DNA of 7,244 nucleotides, from assembly GCA_021734725.1 (NCBI GenBank), contig JAIPIM010000209.1, positions 1-7,244 on the forward strand, given 5' to 3'. Made by a program: the position numbers and the translations under genes. Below are positions 1 through 6,781 of the stretch, one piece after another; within the stretch, counting starts at the first letter, position 1, and each line of letters begins with the position of its first letter. Below the pieces are notes generated by a model. That model was not told the DNA's origin. It did no database searches and saw only the letters and a list, made by a program, of their open reading frames with translations. This DNA comes from Minisyncoccota bacterium (GTDB lineage: Bacteria > Verrucomicrobiota > Lentisphaeria > Oligosphaerales > MVZH01).

Positions 1-1465
1 CCATTTCTTCCCGGATCAGTGGATCGACGTTGGTGTCCAGTTCTTTACAATGTGCACAGATTCGGCGTACTAGCCGTTGTGCGAGTGCGGCCACCAGCGA
101 GGATGCGACCAGGTAGGGTTCGACCCCCATGTCGATAAGCCGATTTACCGCGCCGACGGAATCGTTTGTATGGAGCGTGCTGAGGACAAGGTGTCCAGTC
201 AAGGCGGAGCGGATGGCGATTTCCGCGGTTTCACTGTCACGAATTTCGCCGACCAGTATAATATCCGGGTCATGGCGCAAAATAGACCGCAGGCCACTGG
301 CGAATGTAAGGCCGATATCGGCACGGATCTGGATCTGGCTGGTGCCATCGAGTTGGTATTCGACCGGGTCTTCAACGGTGATAATTTTTCGTTCGGAGTG
401 TCGCACGCGGGCAAGAGCGGCATAAAGCGTGGTTGTTTTCCCGCTGCCGGTCGGTCCCGTCACGAGGATGATTCCATGTGGAAGGTCGACCAACTGTCGG
501 AGCACGCGCAAGTGGTATTCATTGAGGCCGAGTTCAGACAGATCCAGGAAGATGGCCTGGCGGTTCAGGATACGTAGACACAATGTTTCGCCAAATCGGG
601 TTGGCAAGATACTGACGCGCAGATCAAACTCTTCGTTACCGACATGCACCCGGATACGTCCGTCGTGGGGCAGGCGTTGTTCCGCGATATTGAGGTTGGC
701 CATAATCTTGAGACGGCTGACGATGGAGTTGTGCAATTCTCGCAGGCCGGGTGGAGTGGGTATATCGCGCAACATACCGTCTATACGATAGCGGACTTTA
801 ATGACATCCTGAAACGGCTCGATATGTATGTCCGTTGCGTCCAATTCCAGGGCCTCAAGCAGGAGTTGATTTACCAAATGTATAATGGAGGCGGTTTCGG
901 CATCGTCAGCTTCCGCCAGGTCCTGGTTTTCGAAGCCATCGAAAACCACTGCGTCCACGTCCTTCTGGAAACTCCGATCTTTGCGAATTTGCATTACGGT
1001 GTCTGCCCCAATACCGTAAATTCGTTTAAGTGCACGTCGGATATCGGACGGCGTGGCGATGAGTGGTGCGAGGCGGACGCCGAGGAGGACGCGGAGGTGT
1101 TCGCGATTTCGCATACTTGGTGGAGATGCAAAGGCGGCGGTCAGTGTTTGCTTCTCCAGTTTGATGGGTACCAATTTGTAATGGAAAGCGACTTTAGCCG
1201 AGACTTTCTGGGTGGCATCTTCGGCAATATCTTTCCCCGCCAGATTTACAAACTCCAGGTTTGAACACTGAGCCAGAACAGCATACACTTGTTCTTCGGA
1301 GGCGAAGCCGAGGTCAATGACGGCTTGTTCTGTCGGAACCTGGGCGCGGCCGACGCGCCTGCGCACCAACTCGGCCTGTTCCTCTGAGATATGGTGCTGT
1401 TGGATCAGGGAGGTAAGCAGGCTGGCGTTGCCGCTGGCTGAGTGTGAGAGGGGTGATTCAATCAT
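1..1465 (-). CDS. gspE: GspE/PilB-family assembly ATPase (partial, C-terminus missing)
   Basis: The visible 488 residues start at ATG 1465, which overlaps the preceding stop as ATGA and has no Shine-Dalgarno sequence of its own, pointing to translational coupling. Residues about 20-150 form the N-terminal GspE/MshE-type domain that contacts the PilM/GspL partner. From about 190 the core begins, with DATDIHIEP (209-217) in the N2 domain. Walker A is GPTGSGKT (337-344), the Asp box ITVEDPVEY (362-370), the Walker B region DIILVGEIRD (401-410) and the His box GHLVLSTLHTND (424-435), so all catalytic motifs are intact. RLVRRICAHC (464-473) supplies the first CxxC of the usual zinc-binding four-Cys motif; the second pair and the C-terminal end lie beyond the left edge. 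It would form a cytoplasmic hexamer powering pseudopilus or pilus assembly. The motifs are those of an assembly (GspE/PilB) rather than a retraction (PilT) ATPase, because the long N-terminal domain is present. The choice between GspE and PilB is not certain. Confidence 0.97.
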   Translation of the reverse strand, partial: MIESPLSHSASGNASLLTSLIQQHHISEEQAELVRRRVGRAQVPTEQAVIDLGFASEEQVYAVLAQCSNLEFVNLAGKDIAEDATQKVSAKVAFHYKLVPIKLEKQTLTAAFASPPSMRNREHLRVLLGVRLAPLIATPSDIRRALKRIYGIGADTVMQIRKDRSFQKDVDAVVFDGFENQDLAEADDAETASIIHLVNQLLLEALELDATDIHIEPFQDVIKVRYRIDGMLRDIPTPPGLRELHNSIVSRLKIMANLNIAEQRLPHDGRIRVHVGNEEFDLRVSILPTRFGETLCLRILNRQAIFLDLSELGLNEYHLRVLRQLVDLPHGIILVTGPTGSGKTTTLYAALARVRHSERKIITVEDPVEYQLDGTSQIQIRADIGLTFASGLRSILRHDPDIILVGEIRDSETAEIAIRSALTGHLVLSTLHTNDSVGAVNRLIDMGVEPYLVASSLVAALAQRLVRRICAHCKELDTNVDPLIREEM

Positions 1466-2106
1466 GGTAATTCAATGGTTTGCTGTTCGCCGAACAGGAT
1501 TTCGTAGTCTTCGCCTGCCGGGGATCGGATGACCAGCGATGCGTCACTGAATTCGACAACTTCATAGTTGCAGAGATCGGCGGACTTTGCTTGGTCGCAC
1601 AATTTCTGATTTTGTTTGCAATAGATGGTTTCTCCGCTGCCAACAATACGCACCCAGGCGAGGGATTCCGTGCCCAGCGTCATTTGTCCGCAGTACTTTA
1701 GTGTCTCAGTCCTGGGGGGCTTAGGCACTGGTTTCGGTTCCGGTTTTGGTTCCGGCTTGGGCCTGGGGATGGGTTTCGGTTCCGGTTTCGGTTCCGGCTT
1801 TGGTTCCGGCTTGGGCCTGGGGATGCTGACAACGAGACGCCGTTGTGCGTGAAAAAAGAACGGATTTTCCCGGTTGTTTCGCAAGTTCACCGTGATGGTG
1901 GGCGACGATAGAAACTCAAAGGCCTCATTATGGAAAATATCGGACTGTGGAATGGACACGGGAGCTTGCCCGTATGTCTGTTCCTTTTCAAAGCCGAATA
2001 TCCACAGAGAACTGCAAAAAATCAGGATGACAAGGCTGGTTCCGAACAGGGTTTTCTCCCATTCCCGAACCAGTTTCTTTCCCCACCTTGTGAGCGTGTC
2101 ACGCAT
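1462..2106 (-). CDS. PilP/GspC-like bitopic protein with Pro-rich periplasmic linker
   Basis: I take ATG 2106 as the start, giving 214 residues; the frame opens further upstream to 2205 but only by reading into the PilO-like gene. The N-terminus is basic and cytoplasmic (MRDTLTRWGKKLVREWEKTLF), with a membrane segment at about 22-39. A conserved-looking patch follows (SPTITVNLRNNRENPFFF), then a Pro/Lys/Glu linker at 96-131. The small C-terminal domain (about 136-214) is predicted to be all-beta and contains Cys139, Cys163, Cys170 and Cys179, which could form disulfides. It ends VVEFSDASLVIRSPAGEDYEILFG, like the homology-region barrel of GspC or PilP that docks on the secretin N0 domain. PilP is normally a lipoprotein, so the N-terminal anchor here is more GspC-like. 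The stop overlaps the ATPase start as ATGA. The function is inferred from architecture and gene order. Confidence 0.75.
   Translation of the reverse strand: MRDTLTRWGKKLVREWEKTLFGTSLVILIFCSSLWIFGFEKEQTYGQAPVSIPQSDIFHNEAFEFLSSPTITVNLRNNRENPFFFHAQRRLVVSIPRPKPEPKPEPKPEPKPIPRPKPEPKPEPKPVPKPPRTETLKYCGQMTLGTESLAWVRIVGSGETIYCKQNQKLCDQAKSADLCNYEVVEFSDASLVIRSPAGEDYEILFGEQQTIELP
1730..1825 (-). repeat. Tandem DNA repeat encoding the PEPK linker
   Basis: Two adjacent modules on the plus strand both begin GGTTTCGGTTCCGGTTT and end GGCTTGGGCCTGGGGATG: 1730-1771 (42 bp) and 1772-1825 (54 bp). They differ by one 12-bp unit, equal to four residues (PEPK on the coding strand). They encode the two IPRPKPEPKPEPKP-type blocks of the GspC/PilP-like protein. 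The unit lengths keep the frame, so copy-number change would lengthen or shorten the linker without breaking the gene. Confidence 0.85.
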
Positions 2107-2123
2107 AATATCCCAACTGAAGG

Positions 2124-3056
2124 TTATGCCCCCGCGGGCAGGACACGTTGTTTTTCCTCGGGTTTGATTTCCAGCCGTTCTTTGAGTCGAAGGAAGGTGC
2201 TGCATTCCAGATCGACCTCCAGTTCCCGTGCATTGCCGTTGGCCCGGTTTGGTGGAAGCTTGCGGATCTGGATATGATTGACCGGGATAAACTGTTTAGT
2301 AGTGTGCAATCCCTTCAGGAACGCAGCCAGTTCGGCGGCATCACAGTGGACAGTCATGGCGATCGGAAATTCCAGGATGTAAGCATCCTGCTCTTTTTTG
2401 TCAAGGACATATGCGAGAATGGGTTTGACCGTGATTTGAGATGCCCGCTGGGTGACGGTACGAGTTGCCTTCGGATCCTCGGCGGTGGGCGCACTCACGG
2501 TGCGTTTCACGAGCGTCCGCGCAGGCACGAGATTGTGATCCAGTGCCGTCTGTACAATTGTTTCAAGACTCCACAGCTGGAAGATCAACTGGTAAACTTC
2601 CGTTGCAACGGAGTTTTCGCTTAGTCGAAGGACTTCTTCGGCCAGTATAATGCCCCGTTTCTGAAGTGCACTGCTGATCTCGGCAAAGTCTTCTTCATAG
2701 TCCAGGCGAGTCATGTAGCTTACGTACTGGGTTGGGTCGACACTCGCATCCTTGGGAAATCGTTCCGTAAGTCTATCGGCAAACGTGGCATGGATGCGTT
2801 CTGCAATAGTGTCCGCATATTGCTCCAGTTCAGCCAATTGATGGTGCTTGGCACGCTGGATGCGTCGCAATTTGGCAGGATCGACAGGCCATCCTTTTTG
2901 GCGGATTTGATGTTCTGTTTCGTTGAGTGAGCGCTGCAGATCCGCTACTTCGTTATGCTTCGGGCGCAGCACATAGAAATACGTCCCGGCGGCCGGCAGG
3001 GCGAAGAGAAGTAGGGGGACTGACAATGTGCGGTGGCTTGGGGACCAGGCGGGCAT
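2124..3056 (-). CDS. PilO/GspM-like inner-membrane platform protein, Amuc_1100-like layout
   Basis: The 310-residue product has a short cytoplasmic N-terminus and one membrane segment (about 10-30, LSVPLLLFALPAAGTYFYVL). A charged helical, probably coiled-coil region follows (about 34-100). Two alpha/beta modules come next: residues about 150-187 (VYQLIFQLWSLETIVQTALD then LVPARTLVKR) and about 226-290 (YILEFPIAMTVHCDAAELAAFLKGL, PVNHIQIRKL, then ELEVDLECSTFL). This is the PilO/GspM plan, in which ferredoxin-like periplasmic domains pair with PilN or GspL. Length and module order also match what I recall of Akkermansia Amuc_1100, a 317-residue PilO-like protein in a verrucomicrobial pilus-like cluster. 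It has a strong ribosome binding site, overlaps the end of the pilMN frame by 112 nt, and its TAA is followed 17 nt later by the next start. The assignment rests on architecture and context, since this family is poorly conserved. Confidence 0.83.
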   Translation of the reverse strand: MPAWSPSHRTLSVPLLLFALPAAGTYFYVLRPKHNEVADLQRSLNETEHQIRQKGWPVDPAKLRRIQRAKHHQLAELEQYADTIAERIHATFADRLTERFPKDASVDPTQYVSYMTRLDYEEDFAEISSALQKRGIILAEEVLRLSENSVATEVYQLIFQLWSLETIVQTALDHNLVPARTLVKRTVSAPTAEDPKATRTVTQRASQITVKPILAYVLDKKEQDAYILEFPIAMTVHCDAAELAAFLKGLHTTKQFIPVNHIQIRKLPPNRANGNARELEVDLECSTFLRLKERLEIKPEEKQRVLPAGA

Positions 3057-4951
3057 TTTACCACCTCCCTCTCTCTCGGCAGATGTACGTCTTGGGTGTT
3101 AAACGGTAAGCGAAGGGTGAATCGGCGGTAACTACCTGTCCGAGCCTCTTTGAAAAAACTCACCCAGGGGATAAAAATGTCTTCCCTTCCTGCTGTTTCA
3201 GCTTCGGGCATAAGATCGACATTGGTGAAAAAGTTCGTTGCGGTACCTTCCTGGCTGGATGGTCCGGCCCCCCGTTCCGTTTGTTTGTCCTCAGTATTAA
3301 GGCGGTTTATGAAGTTCTTGACAAAACGGTATGGTTCGTTGGGGTCCGATGTTGTGTAAAGCGCCGCGATCATGCCGTCGAGTGGTTTCACCGCGGTGAC
3401 GGGAATGCGTCTTGTTTCATGGTGGCTTCCTCCGTTTGACGAGGCGCCGTCTGACGGTTCAGTTGTCGACGAGGGGGCCAGCAGCGGGTTGCCTGTTTCG
3501 CTTAAGGGCGCCGCGTCGCCGCGGGATTGTCTGCCGGTCTGAAAACTCTGCTTGTCTGCCAAGTACACGATCCATCCCTCGGCGTTGCGGTTCGCAGCTG
3601 CCATGGTTTCACGTGCGTCGCTCAGTTCCGCCAGAGACTGCAGGAATCGACGTGCATGATTTCCCTTTTCAACGAGCGGGATGAGCGTCTTTTGTCGAAA
3701 TGCAATTTTGCGCAAGGTATCTTCCAGTTCCGGTACAATACTAGTGGCCAGGTTTACGCTTTTGAGCTCCCGCTGCAGCGTTTGTCTTCGGTTGACAACG
3801 TTGGAATACACTTTCACCTCGACAAAAGTGACGATTGCCGCCAAGATGCCGGCTGCCGCGACCAGGTATGGAAACCGAAGACGCCGCATAGCCTGCGAGC
3901 GCACTGCTTTTGGAGCGAGAGAGATGTGGAGCGGTGAGGCGGACACTCCTTGCAAGGCAAGCCCGTAGGCCGTTACCAGCACGGGATCTCGAGTCTCGTT
4001 TCCCGGCAGAGGCACACCGATGACTTGCGACGGACACTTGAAGATGGCGCCGATGTAGGCGTCGAGCCCGTTTACATGTGCTCCTCCACCGCAGAGTGAA
4101 ACAGAGGCAAACTGTACTTTTGCTACCTCTGACGCCTCCTGAGCCCGCCAGTTTTCCAAGGCTCCCTGCAGTTCCGTTCTGAGCATGCTTGCTGCTTTAA
4201 CGTATGGCGAATTCGCGTCGGCTGGACGAATGATATGGTCCGGGTCAGCCATATCCTCTCGTACTTTTTCAATTGAACTACCGAGTTCCTGCGCAACCTG
4301 TTGGATGTATTGCTCCACGCCGAACATAAGGGCACTTGTGAAGAGGATTTGGCGACCGGCCAGAACCACGACCGTCGAATTTTCGGCACCTACATCGATG
4401 AGCAGCTGCGGCGCTTCCGAGGCCGTTTCTTGGGGGTAGAGATGGAGGTATGCCGCTGCCAGGGCAGTGGCATTAATTGTGACGTCCGCCAATCGCACTC
4501 CTGCAGTCTGTAGGTTGTGGGCACGTTCCTCCACCACAGATTGTCGGCAGATACCGATCAGGACGGGGCGTTTATCGTTGAGCGTGGAAGTCATCAGCTG
4601 GTGATCGTAGATGAAGGCTTCCTCGGAGAGCCCCGCGAGATGCTGCGTTTCGAAGCGCACCATGCCGTCCAGGTTTCCTTCGCTCCCCGGCGGGAAGTCT
4701 GTAACCTGTGTTGTCGCCAGGTATTGAGGGATCCCTGCAACCGTTTCTTTTCGGGACCATCCCTGTTTGTCCAGCCACGGTCCCACCTCTGTTGCCAGTT
4801 CCTGTTCGTCGAGTATCCCCTCGGCACGACAGTCGAGTTTGTGTGCCGCCGTAATGGTTACGCGGTTTCCGCGACGGGATACCAGTACGGCCTTGGCAAC
4901 GGCTTGGCCGATATCCAGCCCCAAAGCTTGTTTGTGCTCAAATACACGCAT
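2945..4951 (-). CDS. pilM: PilM-type actin-like ATPase fused to a PilN-like membrane/periplasmic domain
   Basis: The start is fixed by an in-frame TGA directly before ATG 4951. Residues 1-335 are PilM-like: phosphate-1 motif GLDIGQAVAKAVL (11-23), phosphate-2 LLIDVGAENSTVVVL (183-197) and adenosine motif VSLCGGGAHVNGL (284-296). A basic stretch (351-359) leads into one membrane segment (about 360-379), then a coiled coil (about 383-440) and a periplasmic PilN-like part interrupted by a Ser/Gly/Pro-rich linker (472-512), ending with the strand FTLRL (611-615). In most T4P operons PilM and PilN are separate proteins; a single chain with this order is the design of GspL. It should bind the assembly ATPase in the cytoplasm and the PilO-like partner in the membrane. 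The last ~37 residues (Cys/Pro-rich, after PREREVVK at 625-632) are read out of frame through the start of the next gene, so the natural C-terminus may lie between 3058 and 3104. Confidence 0.9.
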   Translation of the reverse strand: MRVFEHKQALGLDIGQAVAKAVLVSRRGNRVTITAAHKLDCRAEGILDEQELATEVGPWLDKQGWSRKETVAGIPQYLATTQVTDFPPGSEGNLDGMVRFETQHLAGLSEEAFIYDHQLMTSTLNDKRPVLIGICRQSVVEERAHNLQTAGVRLADVTINATALAAAYLHLYPQETASEAPQLLIDVGAENSTVVVLAGRQILFTSALMFGVEQYIQQVAQELGSSIEKVREDMADPDHIIRPADANSPYVKAASMLRTELQGALENWRAQEASEVAKVQFASVSLCGGGAHVNGLDAYIGAIFKCPSQVIGVPLPGNETRDPVLVTAYGLALQGVSASPLHISLAPKAVRSQAMRRLRFPYLVAAAGILAAIVTFVEVKVYSNVVNRRQTLQRELKSVNLATSIVPELEDTLRKIAFRQKTLIPLVEKGNHARRFLQSLAELSDARETMAAANRNAEGWIVYLADKQSFQTGRQSRGDAAPLSETGNPLLAPSSTTEPSDGASSNGGSHHETRRIPVTAVKPLDGMIAALYTTSDPNEPYRFVKNFINRLNTEDKQTERGAGPSSQEGTATNFFTNVDLMPEAETAGREDIFIPWVSFFKEARTGSYRRFTLRLPFNTQDVHLPREREVVKCPPGPQATAHCQSPYFSSPCRPPGRISMCCARSITK
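3064..3068 (-). promoter_or_regulatory. Ribosome binding site of the PilO-like gene
   Basis: GGAGG on the minus strand lies 7 nt before ATG 3056, the clearest Shine-Dalgarno sequence in the operon. It supports the start at 3056 even though that start lies 112 nt inside the upstream pilMN frame. Confidence 0.8.
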
Positions 4952-5040
4952 TCAAAGAGTTGTACTCATGTATCGGGTTTTCATCTAAAGAATTCAGTCA
5001 GATCACAGACATCAAACGTCTCTGCCGACGCGCCTTCGGC
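4952..5040 (-). other. Secretin-pilM gap with a mini-ORF abutting the pilM start
   Basis: This 89-nt stretch has no recognisable Shine-Dalgarno sequence before the pilM ATG. It contains a 10-codon frame starting at ATG 4984 (MKTRYMSTTL, with a second in-frame ATG at 4969). Its TGA stop at 4954-4952 directly touches the pilM ATG at 4951, which would allow termination-reinitiation. Just after the secretin stop there is a weak 5-bp hairpin (GCCGA with TCGGC) lacking a T run. Neither element is strong evidence of regulation. Confidence 0.3.
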
Positions 5041-6723
5041 TCATTCGCTTGTCTGCATATATCTCCCGGAAGAATCGAGCAAGCTCGCAGTCACGAAAAT
5101 AATGAGGTGTTGCGGATTATCGCTGTATGTTTTGTGCCGGAACAACTGTCCGACAAGCGGGAGATCTCCAAGGATTGGCACTTTCCATATGGACTGGTCT
5201 TTATTGTGGGATATCATGCCCCCAAGCACAACTGTCTCTCCGCTTTCGACAACAGCCGACGTGGTGAGTTTGTTTTCATTGGTTCGCGGCAGGCGCACCA
5301 GACCGCCCCGGTTCTCGAATTCGTCATCTTCTTCGTTCTTCTTCTTGTTGTTGTTGGGTTCCTCATCGCTGCCGGTTTCGAACTCCACCCATTCGACAAA
5401 TTCAATGATCTCCGGCTGGAGGGCCAGCATAATTTTATTTCGGTCGTTACCTATGTTGACTTTGACGCTTAGAGTGATGCCGAGTTCCAATTCGGTTGGG
5501 CTGCCGGTGGGAACGATGCGCGTGGCGGGATTGTCGCCTCCTGTTGATTCCAAGTCGTACTCTCCGAAATAGAAAATCTTGTCGCCGCGACGTATTTCGG
5601 CGGTTTGATTGTTGACGACAGTCACTCGCGGCGCACTCAGGGTGCGCGTACGCCCGCTTTTCTCAAGTGCGTGGAGTACGGCTTCGTACTCATGGTTACC
5701 GAGAATTCCGGTGACTGCGAGGTTCAGTCCTGATGCTCCCTGTGCGAATCCGGGGAAGGTTGATGACCCGAGCAGGCTCATGACGGCTTGTTCCGCGGCG
5801 GGGTCACGGGGGTCCATTTCAAATCGCTGGATATCGACGCCGAGTTCAGCGGCGTCGCTGTACGAGATTGTCAGGAATCGGGCTTCTATCAGCACCTGTT
5901 GAGGAGGGGCGTCAAAATGCTTCAGCAGGTCTTCAGCGGCCCGGATATTCTCTCTGGTGTTGCGCAGCAGCAGGAGGTTTCGGTTTTTAAAGACACGCAG
6001 TACGGCATTTTCCGGACTTTCCGCCAGGATTTCCTGCAATGCCTGCAGAAGTTCTTCGTCTTCCTCGCCACCTCCGAACCCCTCACCGGTCAGCACGGGA
6101 ATGGTGCCGCTGCGCAGTGGGTAGATCCGAGTGATGAGACGGGGCCCCCCGCCGGCGGGCTTTGCGCTTTCGGTAATCCAGATGGTATTGGCCCCGATAT
6201 GGAAGGCGATACCCATGTTGCGAGCGATGTAGTTAAGCAGTTCGTGCAGGGGGACATCTTTGACGTTGATGGTAAGCTTCTGTTTTCCGCTGAGAGCTTC
6301 GTCGGCAATAAAATTCAATCCCTCAAATTGATTGAGTACTTCAACCAGTTCTTCCACGCCTGCATCCGTCAGGTGCATCGTGACGGGTTGATTAATCAGG
6401 TCCTCCATCGGGCCGCGCGGCAGCTCATACAACTCGTCGTCGGCTGAGATGACCACAGTGTGGCCATAGGTTTCCGGGTAGGTCAGAGCTTCTTCCGTTT
6501 CGCGCAATGCTCTGTCTAGGGCCTCATCCTGCCGACGCGCGACGTCTGTCGCCGGCTGGGGTTGTATCGAAGTTCCGGAAACGCGCGTGTTCGCCAGGGC
6601 TTCCCGATTAGGCGCGGGCGGCTCGGCGTTCGTTTCGACGGACGGCATATGGGTGCAGGAAACGATGAATAGAATTGCAGGAACGATGAAACAGTAACAC
6701 TTCCGCATAACGAAGACCTTCAT
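5041..6723 (-). CDS. gspD: Outer-membrane secretin of GspD/PilQ type (lipoprotein)
   Basis: The 560-residue product would form the outer-membrane channel of the secretion or pilus machine. Residues 1-22 form a signal peptide ending in IVSC, so Cys23 is the probable lipidation site, as in self-piloting secretins. After a disordered, Pro-rich region, residues about 112-185 form an N0/STN-like domain (LTDAGVEELVEVL... through NTIWIT). Residues about 195-275 form an N1-like domain ending in DAPPQQVLIEARF. Residues about 278-547 are the secretin domain, with the family signature VVESGETVVLGGM, VPILGDLPLVGQLF and HLIIFVTASLL near the end. At 560 residues and with only one N1-like module visible, it is shorter than classical GspD, which has N0 to N3. 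Residues 449-474 are an unusual Asn/Lys/Glu/Asp-rich insert. The TGA stop lies 89 nt before the next gene. Family assignment is firm; whether to call it GspD or PilQ is not settled by the sequence. Confidence 0.93.
   Translation of the reverse strand: MKVFVMRKCYCFIVPAILFIVSCTHMPSVETNAEPPAPNREALANTRVSGTSIQPQPATDVARRQDEALDRALRETEEALTYPETYGHTVVISADDELYELPRGPMEDLINQPVTMHLTDAGVEELVEVLNQFEGLNFIADEALSGKQKLTINVKDVPLHELLNYIARNMGIAFHIGANTIWITESAKPAGGGPRLITRIYPLRSGTIPVLTGEGFGGGEEDEELLQALQEILAESPENAVLRVFKNRNLLLLRNTRENIRAAEDLLKHFDAPPQQVLIEARFLTISYSDAAELGVDIQRFEMDPRDPAAEQAVMSLLGSSTFPGFAQGASGLNLAVTGILGNHEYEAVLHALEKSGRTRTLSAPRVTVVNNQTAEIRRGDKIFYFGEYDLESTGGDNPATRIVPTGSPTELELGITLSVKVNIGNDRNKIMLALQPEIIEFVEWVEFETGSDEEPNNNKKKNEEDDEFENRGGLVRLPRTNENKLTTSAVVESGETVVLGGMISHNKDQSIWKVPILGDLPLVGQLFRHKTYSDNPQHLIIFVTASLLDSSGRYMQTSE
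5320..5356 (-). repeat. Trinucleotide-repeat tract inside the secretin gene
   Basis: On the minus strand this tract reads as runs of AAC, AAG and GAA codons (AAC x3, AAG x3, AAC, GAA x2, then GAT, GAC, GAA), encoding NNNKKKNEEDDE at residues 457-468. The near-pure purine triplets look like a small codon microsatellite. They sit in a loop-like segment between the strand ending EIIEFVEWVEF and the conserved closing part of the secretin domain. Confidence 0.7.
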
Positions 6724-6734
6724 GAATCTGTGGA

Positions 6735-6739
6735 CTCCT
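6735..6739 (-). promoter_or_regulatory. Ribosome binding site supporting the secretin start
   Basis: AGGAG on the minus strand lies 11 nt upstream of the ATG at 6723. This favours that start over the ATG at 6813 of the longer open frame, which would place 30 non-signal-like residues ahead of the lipoprotein signal. A second ATG at 6708 has GAAGG 8 nt upstream and would also give an intact signal peptide, so the choice between 6723 and 6708 is open. Confidence 0.6.
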
Positions 6740-6781
6740 GGACAGGATCTCGGCACCAGCCAAATTCCGGTGTTGAACGGT

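Noticed and set aside
644..1264. 206-codon open frame on the plus strand (and another at 77-577)
   Set aside because: Both are antisense to the GspE-type ATPase, whose frame carries all catalytic motifs. They show no domain features.
1730..1825. Repeat array considered as CRISPR or a regulatory iteron
   Set aside because: The repeats are contiguous without spacers, keep the reading frame and encode a Pro-rich linker, so they are coding repeats.
2107..2205. Longer start of the PilP/GspC-like gene at 2205
   Set aside because: It would overlap the end of the PilO-like gene by about 80 nt and add an unstructured stretch before a normal cytoplasmic-N-terminus/membrane-segment arrangement. ATG 2106 is more natural, though its ribosome binding site is weak.
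5012..5040. Hairpin after the secretin stop as a terminator
   Set aside because: The stem is only 5 bp (GCCGA with TCGGC) and no T run follows. The next gene lies 89 nt on, in the same operon.
4517..5572. 351-codon open frame on the plus strand
   Set aside because: It runs antisense across the pilM start, the 89-nt gap and the end of the secretin gene, both of which have clear family motifs. Its product is Ser- and Cys-rich with no recognisable domain.
5788..6447. 219-codon open frame on the plus strand
   Set aside because: It is entirely antisense to the secretin N0, N1 and early barrel domains, and looks like a shadow frame with no motif.
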